DNA of 64,000 bases from Terripilifer ovatus (GCA_029222685.1 JARHVB010000011.1:62001-126000); one strand, 5' to 3'. Numbered from the stretch's first letter, positions 9,038 through 17,362 are shown. Notes: generated by a model not told the origin, from the letters alone. Program-made: numbers and translations.

Positions 9038-9154
9038 TGTCGTTCCCGACGCCGCGCAGCGGCGAGCGGGAAACCAGGAGCCAAGGGCCGCGACCTTGAG
9101 CCGTCACGTTGCCTACCGGATTCCCGCTCTGCGCTTCGCTTGGCGGGAATGACA
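9038..9154. repeat. 117-bp intergenic repeat with terminal inverted repeats, copy 1
   Basis: The ends are near-perfect inverted repeats (TGTCGTTCCCGAC ... GGCGGGAATGACA). The reverse complement aligns along its whole length with 49797-49912, at roughly four bases in five, so this is a dispersed family. It starts 27 bp after the GT2-GtrA stop. It codes for nothing obvious and could fold into a long hairpin in RNA. Confidence 0.85.
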
Positions 9155-9289
9155 CGCCAGGATTCAAGCCACTGAATGCGCCTTGATCGTGGCCTTGCCA
9201 CTTCGCTGGGCTAGTCCGGCAGCTTTACTGTAGCTCCGAAATCGCGCAATCTTGCCCCAACAGGCCGCCAGCGCCCGAGGGAGGCGCCG

Positions 9290-10486
9290 ATGAATGTCGT
9301 CACACCGCAGGATTTTTCCTCCGAGGCGGACTGGTCGTCGGCGCGGGCCGGTGTCGATCTGGCGACGACGAAGCCGGGGACGCCCGGCGGCATTTTCATG
9401 CGCCGGTTCTGGGTCGCCGTTCATCGCAGCCAGGACATCGCCAGGGGCGAGGCGAAACCCATCCGCATCATGAGCGAGAACTTCACCATCTATCGCGGCG
9501 CCAGCGGCGCCGTGCACATTGTCGATGCGCATTGTCCGCATCGCTTCGCCCTCATGCATCTGGGATGGGTGGAAGGCGACGACATCCGCTGCGTCTATCA
9601 CGGCTGGAAATATGACGGCACCGGGCAATGCATCGAGCAGCCGGCGGAAGACTCGAGCTTCGCCCGCAAGGTGAAGATCAGGTCCATCCCCGCCCGCGAT
9701 TATCTCGGCCTCGTCTTCGCCTATTTCGGTGACGGCGAGCCGCCGGCGTTTCCGCCGTTTCCGTGCAAGCAGGGCAATGCGGTCCTCGATGTCTGGGTGC
9801 CCGAGCAGGTGCCCTGCAACTGGCTGCAGAGCTATGAGAACAGCATGGACGAGGTGCATGTCGCCTTCACCCATGCGCCGGGCGGCTCGCATGCCAGCCT
9901 CGCCGTGGACCTGCCGAAGGTCTCGGCGGAAGAAACGCCCTGGGGCATGCTGCGCCATGGCGTGCGCCGCGACGGCAAGATCAGGGTCAGCCTGCACTAT
10001 GCGCCCAACATCACCCGCGTGCTGGTGCCGCCGCGCACCGGCATGGACGGGGTCGGCGGCTGGCGCGAGATCTATTTCAGCTTCACGCCCATCGACGATG
10101 AAAATCATCTCTGGCTGCTGTCCGGCCATGTCGACATCGAGCCGGGCAGCGCGGCGGCGGACGAATATGCCGCCAAGCAGGCGGAGTACGACCGTTCGGT
10201 CGCGGCGGCCAGGCCCGCCATCGAAGTCGCGCGCGATCTGATCGCCGGGATCGGCCGGTTCGAGGACACCCGCCATCCCAACCTGGCCGTCGTGCAGGAT
10301 GTTGCGACACAGGCCGGGCAGGGGCGGATGGTGCGCCGCGACGGCGAGCGGCTGGGGCGCTCTGACATCGCCATCATCCAGTGGCGCAAAATCCTCGCCC
10401 GCGAACTGCGCGCCATCGCCGACGGCAAGCCCGGCAAGCAATGGAGCGTCGCACCATCCGATATCGTGCCGACCTTGGGTTTTTGA
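9290..10486 (+). CDS. Rieske [2Fe-2S] aromatic ring-hydroxylating oxygenase, alpha subunit
   Basis: This 398-residue protein is the catalytic component of a Rieske non-heme iron oxygenase. The Rieske cluster ligands are C82, H84 (HCPHRF), C101 and H104 (CVYHGW). The mononuclear iron site is seen at D187-x2-H190-x4-H195 (MDEVHVAFTH), preceded by N184. Length and layout fit the phthalate dioxygenase/demethylase (Pdo/VanA-like) group, which uses a separate reductase. No reductase or ferredoxin gene lies nearby, so electron supply must come from elsewhere. A purine-rich GGGAGG site precedes the ATG. The substrate is unknown; methoxy-aromatics, phthalates or sterol-like compounds are all possible for this family. 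Confidence 0.9.
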   Translation: MNVVTPQDFSSEADWSSARAGVDLATTKPGTPGGIFMRRFWVAVHRSQDIARGEAKPIRIMSENFTIYRGASGAVHIVDAHCPHRFALMHLGWVEGDDIRCVYHGWKYDGTGQCIEQPAEDSSFARKVKIRSIPARDYLGLVFAYFGDGEPPAFPPFPCKQGNAVLDVWVPEQVPCNWLQSYENSMDEVHVAFTHAPGGSHASLAVDLPKVSAEETPWGMLRHGVRRDGKIRVSLHYAPNITRVLVPPRTGMDGVGGWREIYFSFTPIDDENHLWLLSGHVDIEPGSAAADEYAAKQAEYDRSVAAARPAIEVARDLIAGIGRFEDTRHPNLAVVQDVATQAGQGRMVRRDGERLGRSDIAIIQWRKILARELRAIADGKPGKQWSVAPSDIVPTLGF

Positions 10487-10604
10487 CGGGCGGACGCCCT
10501 CTGGCAGGAACGGCTCGGAAGGCATATAAATAAAGCTGATACCGGTTTACACAGCGCATGGCCGGGCTCGCAGCCGCAACAGCCCTCTAGATAGTATTGA
10601 AGTT

Positions 10605-10838
10605 ATGCCGATGAACAGAATGGAACGTTTCCCGCAGCCCGGTGTCGAGGCTGAAGTCCGCTATCTCGATGGCGATTTCCGCATCCTGCGGCCGGGCACG
10701 TTCGTGCGCTGCAAGGTCACTGGCGAGCCGATCCCCATCGAGGAACTGCGCTACTGGGACGTCGATCTGCAGGAAGCCTACGCCTCGCCGCAAGCGAAGC
10801 TTCAACGCCTCGGCATCAAGGCTGATTTTGGCAGATAA
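10605..10838 (+). CDS. DUF2093 domain protein
   Basis: This 77-residue soluble protein matches the DUF2093 family, a short alphaproteobacterial protein of unknown function. Typical features are an RYLDGDFRILRPGTFVRC segment and the ending RYWDVDLQEAYASP. It has no signal peptide or membrane segment. In relatives I recall this gene close to lpxK, but here lpxK lies 4 kb away on the other strand, separated by an accessory patch. The start at 10605 could also be the second ATG, two codons on. Confidence 0.82.
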   Translation: MPMNRMERFPQPGVEAEVRYLDGDFRILRPGTFVRCKVTGEPIPIEELRYWDVDLQEAYASPQAKLQRLGIKADFGR

Positions 10839-11104
10839 ATAAGCTGCAGCCAACCAACAGCGTCACGCCCGCGCTGTCGCGGGCACCCATGCCGTGGTGC
10901 ACAGTCACGCTGCAGAAGAGGCATAGCGCACACGTTCTGCAACAGCAGGGCAGCGTCACTGCGGCATGATCCTTGTCGTGCTGGATCGTGGGTGAATTTT
11001 GCAGGCTATAAACCGATTTCGCGATGGCCGTTCTTCAGCTTGAGGCGTTCTTGCATTACGCACACTGCAGGCCGCGCTTAGAATAAAAGGAAGCGCCCTG
11101 GCTC

Positions 11105-11290
11105 GTGATTCCAGACGACATAAAACAGGCCCTCGCAAAGCTGGTTGAGACCGCCCGCGACACCCGGCGCTTCGCGCTGACGACTGGCGAACTCAACGCG
11201 GTGCTACCCGACCGTGATCTGAGCAATGCTGAGGTGGAAGACATATACAATTTTCTTTGGGAACACGGGATAGAAATTGAAGAAGGGTAG
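11105..11290 (+). CDS. Stand-alone sigma-70 region 1.1-like small protein
   Basis: This is a 61-residue acidic protein (GTG start, with AAAGGA 11 nt upstream). It looks like region 1.1 of a primary sigma factor with nothing else attached. The diagnostic part is GELNAVLPDRDLSNAEVEDI (about residues 28-47), then a helix and the ending HGIEIEEG, matching the LTxxELNxxLP...IEDI...GIxVxEE pattern of RpoD. In RpoD this domain occupies the DNA channel and blocks free sigma from binding promoters. A free copy might act on RNA polymerase or sigma in trans, but that is inference. It lies in an accessory patch and has no obvious operon partner apart from the small gene 105 bp downstream. Confidence 0.72.
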   Translation: MIPDDIKQALAKLVETARDTRRFALTTGELNAVLPDRDLSNAEVEDIYNFLWEHGIEIEEG

Positions 11291-11353
11291 AAGCAACCGC
11301 AGCCTTGAATGAGCGCCGCCGAAGGACTCGATGGACTCGATGCAAGTCGGCAT

Positions 11354-11374
11354 ATATACTCCATATGAGTATAT
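11354..11374. promoter_or_regulatory. Operator-like palindrome upstream of the small gene and nadC
   Basis: A perfect inverted repeat, ATATACTC - 5 bp - GAGTATAT, ends eight bases before an AAAGGAGG ribosome site. Its place and symmetry fit a repressor operator for the two-gene unit at 11395-12475. I do not recognise the cognate regulator, and none is encoded next to it. Confidence 0.6.
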
Positions 11375-11394
11375 CTCCATTAAAGGAGGCGCCC

Positions 11395-11622
11395 ATGACG
11401 CCAGCCGCTCCTTGTGGCCACGTCAAATCCGTCATTCCTCCGATCAGCTGGCCCGCGCAGAACGTCACGCGCGAAACTGGCCTCCAGGTCATCGCCTGGA
11501 AGGATTATTACGAAGTGCATCAGCGCTTCACCGCGTTCGGGATCTGCCACGCGCTCGAGACCATGACCCACGAAGTCGTCGAGGCCACCCTCTCTCCCCT
11601 CAATCGCGCCGTTGGAGCCTGA
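11395..11622 (+). CDS. Small unknown protein preceding nadC
   Basis: This 75-residue protein is not recognised. An optimal AAAGGAGG site six bases before the ATG makes translation very likely and fixes the start. It has Cys7 and His9 near the N-terminus (PCGHVK) and a second Cys-His pair in GICHALETMTHEVVEATL, so metal binding is conceivable but unproven. No signal peptide or membrane helix is visible. The stop is followed one base later by the nadC ATG, so the two are coupled and share the palindrome upstream. Confidence 0.65.
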   Translation: MTPAAPCGHVKSVIPPISWPAQNVTRETGLQVIAWKDYYEVHQRFTAFGICHALETMTHEVVEATLSPLNRAVGA

Positions 11623-11623
11623 A

Positions 11624-12475
11624 ATGACGCTCGCCCCTTTACCCTCTATCCTTATCGAGCCGATCGTCCGCGTGGCGCTGCTCGAGGATCTCGGCCGCGC
11701 TGGCGACATCACCACCGACGCCATCGTGCCGAGCGATGGACGCGCCAGGGTTTCGCTCGTCGCCCGCCAGGCAGGCGTCGTCGCCGGGCTTGACCTCGCG
11801 CTCATGGCCTTCCGCCTCATCGACCCCACGCTCTCCTCCTCGGTCATGCGAGGGGACGGCTCCCATGTTGCGCCGGGCGAAGCGATTGCGACGCTCGAGG
11901 GGCCTGCGCGCGGCCTGCTGACGGCCGAGCGCGTCGCGCTCAACTTCCTCTGCCACATGAGCGGCATCGCCACGGCCACGGCCGGGGTCGTCGAGGCAGT
12001 GCGTGGCACGAAGGCGCGCGTCATCGACATCCGCAAGACGCTTCCCGGCCTGCGCACGGTCCAAAAATACGCTGTCCGCGCCGGCGGCGGAGTGAACCAC
12101 CGCTTCGGCCTCGACGACGGCGTTCTTATTAAGGACAACCACATCGCGGTCGCGGGCGGCGTCCGGACCGCAATCGAGCGCGCACGGGCGGCGGTTGGCC
12201 ACATGGTCAAAGTCGAGATCGAGGTCGACACGTTGGAGCAGCTTGCAGAAGCGCTAAGCTTTGATATCGACGCCGTCCTTCTCGACAACATGGACCCCGA
12301 GGAGCTCCGCCGGGCGGTTGCCCTCGTCGACGGCCGAGCCATCACGGAAGCCTCCGGCGGCATCACGCCTGCGAATGCTGGCGCTGTAGCGGCAACCGGC
12401 GTCGATCTCCTGTCGATGGGTTGGCTGACCCAGAGCGCTCGAGCGCTCGACATCGGGCTCGACCACTTATCCTGA
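11624..12475 (+). CDS. nadC: Nicotinate-nucleotide pyrophosphorylase (carboxylating)
   Basis: This is a 283-residue quinolinate phosphoribosyltransferase, which converts quinolinate and PRPP to nicotinate mononucleotide, CO2 and diphosphate in NAD synthesis. The active-site block is intact: DIRKTLPGLR at about 129-138, then K.AV..GGG..NHR.GL.DG.LIKDNH at about 143-169, plus the late glycine-rich phosphate site EASGGI. This is NadC rather than the related ModD. I start it at the ATG at 11624, one base after the preceding stop. No nadA or nadB lies in the window, so it may be a relocated or second copy. A MITE-like element begins two bases after its stop. Confidence 0.92.
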   Translation: MTLAPLPSILIEPIVRVALLEDLGRAGDITTDAIVPSDGRARVSLVARQAGVVAGLDLALMAFRLIDPTLSSSVMRGDGSHVAPGEAIATLEGPARGLLTAERVALNFLCHMSGIATATAGVVEAVRGTKARVIDIRKTLPGLRTVQKYAVRAGGGVNHRFGLDDGVLIKDNHIAVAGGVRTAIERARAAVGHMVKVEIEVDTLEQLAEALSFDIDAVLLDNMDPEELRRAVALVDGRAITEASGGITPANAGAVAATGVDLLSMGWLTQSARALDIGLDHLS

Positions 12476-12477
12476 GA

Positions 12478-12754
12478 GTCTGACTGGAAAGTAAGGCCCA
12501 TTTTATAGGACTTTCTAACACGAGCCCTCATCCTGAGGAGCGCCTGAAAGGCGCGTCTCGAAGGACGGGGGCGTCAGCCGTGACCTTCCTACAGCGTGAT
12601 GACGGCCATGACTGTTGGGACGCTGCGGCGTATCGCCCGGTTCTTCTAAAAAAACTTGCCTTCGAGACGCCTGCTGCGCAGGCTCCTCAGGATGAGGGCT
12701 TCTTTAAGCGTTGGAGCAAAAGCGAGAGCCGTAGCACTTACTTTCCAGTCAGAC
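12478..12754. mobile_element. MITE-like element with 18-bp perfect terminal inverted repeats
   Basis: The ends are an exact 18-bp inverted repeat (GTCTGACTGGAAAGTAAG at 12478-12495 and its complement at 12737-12754). Inside is a second nested inverted pair containing CCTCATCCTGAGGAG (about 12526-12566 and 12658-12697), a motif common in rhizobial intergenic repeats. There is no transposase gene and no convincing coding potential over about 277 bp, which fits a non-autonomous miniature element or a compound palindrome. No target duplication is evident by eye. Confidence 0.7.
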
Positions 12755-12816
12755 GGCATCTCTGGAGGAAACACCCGATCGCCGGTTGCGACAGCTTGGG
12801 CGAGGATGAGTTCCTG

Positions 12817-12864
12817 GAGCATGATCCGAAAAGTGGAAACCGGTTTTCCGAAAAGATCATGCTC
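12817..12864. repeat. Rhizobial palindromic repeat
   Basis: GAGCATGATC (12817-12826) and GATCATGCTC (12855-12864) form a perfect 10-bp inverted repeat around an inner near-palindrome with AAACCGGTTTT. This is the short palindrome found scattered between genes in many Hyphomicrobiales. A degenerate half copy (AACATGATCTTTTCGGGACC) appears near 2380. Confidence 0.7.
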
Positions 12865-13015
12865 AAACAAAACACGAGAGCATGATACGATTACCCGCAA
12901 TCGCATCATGATCTAGAAAATCATCCTAAATTGCCTAGATCGCGATCCGCTCAATTGCAGCCGCACCTACAAGCGGCGGTTCTGCACAAACACGTCTTAA
13001 ACCTTCATCCCCCAC

Positions 13016-13264
13016 GGCCGCGCCGACACACGCAAAGGAATAGACCATCAGGCCAATGAATGCGCGATCGCGCAGCCCAATGGGCGTGCTGACATCGATG
13101 CTGTCCAGGAGTTCGCGAGCCTCGGGAGTTTCCAGCACCGGCGTCTTGCCGACTATGACGCTTTGTTTTGGGTCGCGCACGCTCGCAGCTGGATTCGTCA
13201 CTGCGAATTCACTATCGACAAGTGGCGCTTCAAAGGGACCGGCTTGCGCGGCATTGTCGCTCAT
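13016..13264 (-). pseudogene. Remnant of a tyrosine-type integrase (N-terminal piece)
   Basis: The frame read leftward from 13264 gives a piece recalling phage-type site-specific recombinases, with KTPVLETPEARELLDSID and then STPIGLRDRAFIGLMVYSFA. After the VGAAVG residues (about 13016) the similarity stops, and the frame runs into unrelated sequence to 12935. The catalytic Arg-His-Arg-Tyr part is absent. The upstream bases to about 13650 show no intact gene. This is a dead fragment and supports past insertion in this patch. Confidence 0.6.
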
Positions 13265-13656
13265 TCTCGTTGCCCAGCCTCATAAGCGTCACAGGTTAGC
13301 TGCGAGCGGCCGTTGTGGCGTTCAGCTCCGCCAGGAAGCGCGCCGCGCCCTAGGCAAATTCCTTGGGCCTGTGGTGCCGCAAGACATCCTAGTCGCGCAG
13401 CTCTGCAAACACCCGGCGCATCTCCCCATATATTCAGGATTGGCAATACGTTTGCTAGGATTTCTTGGTGTGCTTTGCCAAAATGGCTTTGCGCCGCTGG
13501 TGGTCGCTCATGCCTCTCCACGTCGAGCGCCCGCGGCTCCCTGCCTGCGGACCCAAGCGTCGTTTCGATGCGGGGAGGTCACACGCCTGCGGCGTCTGTC
13601 ATAGACAAACTGCCGTACATCCCGTCGCCCGCTCCGCCGAGGGCCAGAACCAGGCT
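13265..13656. other. Intergenic stretch without a supported gene
   Basis: About 390 bases between the integrase remnant and the glycine-rich gene. Short frames exist on both strands but lack ribosome sites and recognisable sequence; it is probably debris of the same insertion. I see no RNA gene in it. Confidence 0.5.
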
Positions 13657-13908
13657 TTAGCGGTGGTAGTGGTGTCTTTTGTATCTGCTGTATCTGTGCG
13701 GAGCGACCGCGCGCTTGACGCCGCGTGTGATTGCCGGGCCTGCCACATAGCCGCCGACGCCACCGACCGCGGCACCGGCTGGACCGCCGACAATTGCGCC
13801 ACCCACGGCTCCAACTGCACCATCTCGTAGCCGTTCCTGCGCAGCCGCCTGTCCGATGATTGAGAAGCTCGCGGTTCCCAAAATGAGAAGAAACATCGCC
13901 TTTTTCAT
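13657..13908 (-). CDS. Small secreted glycine-zipper protein
   Basis: This 83-residue protein has a clear signal peptide (MKKAMFLLIL..., cleavage likely after AAA at 23). The mature part has a glycine/alanine/valine-rich zipper of about 30 residues (GAVGGAIVGGPAGAAVGGVG), and the tail is basic and rich in Tyr and His (HRYSRYKRHHYHR). Similar small proteins are common in rhizobial relatives and are thought to associate with the envelope; the function is unknown. It is alone on its strand, with 162 bp to the next upstream gene region. Confidence 0.75.
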   Translation of the reverse strand: MKKAMFLLILGTASFSIIGQAAAQERLRDGAVGAVGGAIVGGPAGAAVGGVGGYVAGPAITRGVKRAVAPHRYSRYKRHHYHR

Positions 13909-14070
13909 TGTGACAGTCCCTTATAAAAATTCACCGCCGCCTGGAGAAGTCGCTGGGGCGGAAAATGTTCCATGAGGAGGCGAAGCTTGCTCTGCGGCAC
14001 TGCAGCGGTGTGTTCGTTTTGCAATGTCAGCCACGCGAGGAGGCGGATATGCGGTCGCAACGGAGTATCG

Positions 14071-14940
14071 TCAGATGTGCACGGTCTTTGGCATGATTGG
14101 CGCACCCCTCTTGCTTCCGTATGAGATCGCAAAGGCCTTGGTTATTTCCGCGCCCAGTAAAAAAATCATCACGGAATAATAGACCCAGAGAGCCAGGAGG
14201 ACGAAGGCGCCGGCCGCGCCATATGTGCTGGCGATGCCCGCGCTGCCAAGATACCAGCCGATTGCAATTTTCCCCACCGAGAATAGCCCCGATGTCACTG
14301 CCGCTCCAACGACCACGTCTCGCCATGTCAGAGTTCGGTCGGGAAGTACCTTGTAAATCGCAGCAAACAGCAAGGTGATGAGAATGAAGGACATGCTTGT
14401 ATTGAGGCCATAAATCAGCGTTTTGCCCCAACTCAGGTACGTATCCAGCTGGGCTCCCAGTGCCGTCAGCGCGGCGCTGACTGTCAATGACACGATCAGC
14501 AGAAAACCCAGAACCGCAACCAGCCCAGCGCTTGCCGCTCTTGCCCTCACAAACCTTGATAGAGCGGTCGTCTTTGTCTCGACCTTCCAGATTGTATTCA
14601 GTGCCGATTGTATCTCGCCAAATACGCCAGTCGCCGTCAGGATCAAAGTTGCGGCTCCTGTCACTGCGGCTGTAACGCCGGCGGGCCGATTGCCGGCGTT
14701 ACGAATGACGGCCTGGAAGAATTCCGAAGATTGATCACCAGCTATATCGGCAAGTTGCGCGAGCATCGCGGTCTGCGCCGCCTCTTGACCGAAAACGAGC
14801 CCGGCGATCGCGATGACGATGAGAAGAAGAGGCGCCATGGAGGTGACTGCGTAGAATGCAATGGCTGCACCACGGGTCAACGCCTCATTTTCGAGGAAGC
14901 CGTCTAGAGCTGTGCGCAGCAGTGAAATCAGCTTCGGCAT
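14071..14940 (-). CDS. YihY/virulence factor BrkB family membrane protein
   Basis: This 289-residue inner-membrane protein has about six hydrophobic helices. Family marks are the N-terminal LTRGAAIAFYAVTSMAPLLL (about residues 21-40) and the later SAGIASTYGAAGAFVLLALWVYYS before GAEITKAF. YihY/BrkB was once named ribonuclease BN by mistake; its true role is unsettled, and envelope or transport functions have been proposed. It is a single gene at the edge of the accessory patch. The C-terminus is short, with no cytoplasmic domain. Confidence 0.88.
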   Translation of the reverse strand: MPKLISLLRTALDGFLENEALTRGAAIAFYAVTSMAPLLLIVIAIAGLVFGQEAAQTAMLAQLADIAGDQSSEFFQAVIRNAGNRPAGVTAAVTGAATLILTATGVFGEIQSALNTIWKVETKTTALSRFVRARAASAGLVAVLGFLLIVSLTVSAALTALGAQLDTYLSWGKTLIYGLNTSMSFILITLLFAAIYKVLPDRTLTWRDVVVGAAVTSGLFSVGKIAIGWYLGSAGIASTYGAAGAFVLLALWVYYSVMIFLLGAEITKAFAISYGSKRGAPIMPKTVHI

Positions 14941-15071
14941 CTCTCACCGGTCCGATGACGGGCAAAACCTGCGATTTTGAATATAACTTCAGTTGCGGCT
15001 GTTTGTTCCGCATGGGCGCATCGCCCGCTACGCGGGCATCGCGAGTGACAGCCTTATCTTCAGGCAAACTT

Positions 15072-16070
15072 TTAAGGCCTGTCCACCGCCACGCTCACCA
15101 ACTTCTCCAGCTCCAGCCCCCGGATCGGCTCCAGCGTCACCGCCAATGTATCGATCGGCGGCAGGTCAGGCACCGCCTGCAGGCGCACGTAATCTTTCTC
15201 CGTCGTCACCAGGGTCGCGCCGAATTGCCGGGATGCGGATTTGAGCGTCGAGATGTCACCGCTGCTGAAGCGGTGATGATCCGGGAAGGGAATCGCCTGC
15301 ACGAGGGTGGCCCCGAGGCCGCGCAGGGTCTCGAAGAATTTTTCCGGCCGGCCGATGCCGGCGAATGCGATGATCTTCTGCCGTGACAGCCGCGCCCGGC
15401 TGGCGGCCGTGGGCTCCAGCGTGGCTTCGATGACGGCGAGATCGTGCGCGCGGGCCGCTTCGGCGATCTCATCGCCGCGTGAGCCTGTGCCGATGATGAG
15501 TACGGCATGGGTCAGCGCCAGTTGATCTTCAAGCGGCGCGCGTAGCGGCCCGGCGGGAATACACAATCCGTTGCCGATGCCAGTTGCCCCGTCGACGACC
15601 GCGATGGAGAGGTTTTTGACGAGTGACGGATTTTGCAGGCCGTCATCCATCACGATGACGCTGGCGCCGGCGCGCACCGCGGCTCTCGCCGCCGCCACGC
15701 GATCGGCCGCCACGATGGTGGGGGCCACCCGCGCCAGCAGCAGCGGCTCGTCGCCAACTTCGCGGAACGTATGCTTCTCGGGATCGACGCGGATGGGCGA
15801 ACCGCTGCGAACGGTCGCGCCATAGCCGCGCGACAGGAAGAAGGGACGTTCGCCGAGGCGGATCAGGATGTTTGCAACGGCGATGGCGGTCGGCGTCTTG
15901 CCGGCGCCGCCGGCGACGAAATTGCCGATGCAGATCACCGGAACGCCGGCGCGTGTGCCGGGCCGTTGCATGCGCCGGCTCGTCACCGCGCCGAACGCCA
16001 TGCCCAGCGGCGAAAGAGCCAGCGCGCGCACGTCCGGCCGTTCCGTCCACCAGAAGGCCGGTGCACGCAT
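15072..16070 (-). CDS. lpxK: Tetraacyldisaccharide 4'-kinase
   Basis: This 332-residue enzyme phosphorylates the 4' position of the lipid A disaccharide precursor at the inner membrane. A P-loop is visible as AGGAGKTP at residues 53-60 after the strand VPVICIGNF, and a MDDGLQNP segment (about 141-148) matches the family's DDG(F/L)Q motif. The start overlaps the stop of waaA by one base (TGATG), so the two are translationally coupled. It is the last gene of the CysQ-DUF4170-DUF374-WaaA-LpxK block. Confidence 0.94.
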   Translation of the reverse strand: MRAPAFWWTERPDVRALALSPLGMAFGAVTSRRMQRPGTRAGVPVICIGNFVAGGAGKTPTAIAVANILIRLGERPFFLSRGYGATVRSGSPIRVDPEKHTFREVGDEPLLLARVAPTIVAADRVAAARAAVRAGASVIVMDDGLQNPSLVKNLSIAVVDGATGIGNGLCIPAGPLRAPLEDQLALTHAVLIIGTGSRGDEIAEAARAHDLAVIEATLEPTAASRARLSRQKIIAFAGIGRPEKFFETLRGLGATLVQAIPFPDHHRFSSGDISTLKSASRQFGATLVTTEKDYVRLQAVPDLPPIDTLAVTLEPIRGLELEKLVSVAVDRP

Positions 16071-17362
16071 CAGCTTCGCCCGATTTGCGATTGCAGCAGA
16101 TAGGGTTCGATGGCCAGCATGATCTTGTCCGATGCGCCGCCGAACTGCTCGACCGTCTCGCCGGCGTTGCGCACCATTGTGCGCAGCCGCGCGCCGTCGG
16201 CAAGCAGGCTTTGCAGGGTACGCGCCAGCGTATCTGCATCGCCGACCTTGACGGCGCCGTTCGAGCGGTCGAGTTCCTGGTAGACTTCGGCGAAATTGGC
16301 GACATGCGGTCCATGCAGGATCGCGGTGCCGAGCTTGGCCGGTTCGATCGGATTCTGGCCGCCGGTTCCAGCCAGCGACTTGCCGATGAAGACGATGCTC
16401 GACAGCCGGTAGAACAATCCCATCTCGCCCATCGTGTCGGCGATGTAGAATTGCGCCCGCGGCGGAATGATATCGCCCTTCGAGCGCAACAGCGGCTTGA
16501 TACCGTTCTGCGCCGCCAGCGCCGCGATCTGTGCGCCGCGCTCCGCATGGCGGGGCGCCACCACGGTGACGAGATTGGTGATCTTCTTGCTGAGTTCCAT
16601 ATGGACGGCGAGCGCGATCTTTTCTTCTCCGTCATGGGTCGACGCAGCAAGCCACATCGGCCGCGATCCGATCATCGTCTGCATGCGCGCCACTTCGGCG
16701 GGATCGGCCGGCAATGCCGACACGTCGTATTTCAGATTGCCGGCAACGATGACTCGCGGCGCGCCGAGATCGGAGAAACGCGCCCCATCGGCCGCCGATT
16801 GGGCCAGGCACAGGTCGATCTGCGACAGCAGTTTGGCGGCCGTCGCCGGTAATCGCTTCCAGCGTTCGAACGAACGTGCTGACAGGCGCGCATTGACGAG
16901 CACGATGGGAATATTGCGGGCGTCGATCTCGCGCAGCATGTTCGGCCACAGTTCGGATTCGGCGAAGAGCGCGAGATCGGGCCGCCAGTGATCGAGAAAG
17001 CGTTTGACGAAACGATCGACATCGAGCGGCACGAATTGATGGATCGCGCCCGGCGGCAGCCGCTCTTCAAGAATGCGCGCCGAGGTGACGGTGCCGGTCG
17101 TCACCACCACCTGCATGCCGCGCTGGCGCAGTTTCGCCACCAATGGCAACAGCGCCATCGCCTCGCCGACGCTGGCGCCATGCAGCCACGCCAGCCGCCC
17201 TTTCGGCCGTTCGACATCCGAGATGCCGCTGCGCTCGGCAAGCCGGCGGCCGTCTTCCTTGCCTTGGCGCTGCCGCCAAGCCAGCAGCAGCGGCGTCAGC
17301 GGCATGAGCGCCATCGTGGCGCCGCGATAAACGCCGAGGAGGGGAAGGGAGGAGAATTTCAT
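16070..17362 (-). CDS. waaA: 3-deoxy-D-manno-octulosonic acid (Kdo) transferase
   Basis: This is a 430-residue GT-B (GT30) enzyme which moves Kdo from CMP-Kdo to the lipid A precursor on the inner face of the membrane. Visible marks are an N-terminal membrane anchor, LAERSG with the likely catalytic Glu43, the WLHGASVGE loop (59-67) and the C-terminal nucleotide-binding part with FIGKSLAGTGGQNPIEPAKLG. It overlaps the DUF374 gene upstream by four bases and lpxK downstream by one, a tight operon. One or two Kdo residues could be added; the sequence does not say. Confidence 0.94.
   Translation of the reverse strand: MKFSSLPLLGVYRGATMALMPLTPLLLAWRQRQGKEDGRRLAERSGISDVERPKGRLAWLHGASVGEAMALLPLVAKLRQRGMQVVVTTGTVTSARILEERLPPGAIHQFVPLDVDRFVKRFLDHWRPDLALFAESELWPNMLREIDARNIPIVLVNARLSARSFERWKRLPATAAKLLSQIDLCLAQSAADGARFSDLGAPRVIVAGNLKYDVSALPADPAEVARMQTMIGSRPMWLAASTHDGEEKIALAVHMELSKKITNLVTVVAPRHAERGAQIAALAAQNGIKPLLRSKGDIIPPRAQFYIADTMGEMGLFYRLSSIVFIGKSLAGTGGQNPIEPAKLGTAILHGPHVANFAEVYQELDRSNGAVKVGDADTLARTLQSLLADGARLRTMVRNAGETVEQFGGASDKIMLAIEPYLLQSQIGRS

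Noticed and set aside
13261..13521. An 86-codon minus-strand frame upstream of the integrase remnant
   Set aside because: No ribosome site, no recognisable similarity and a composition typical of GC-rich noise.
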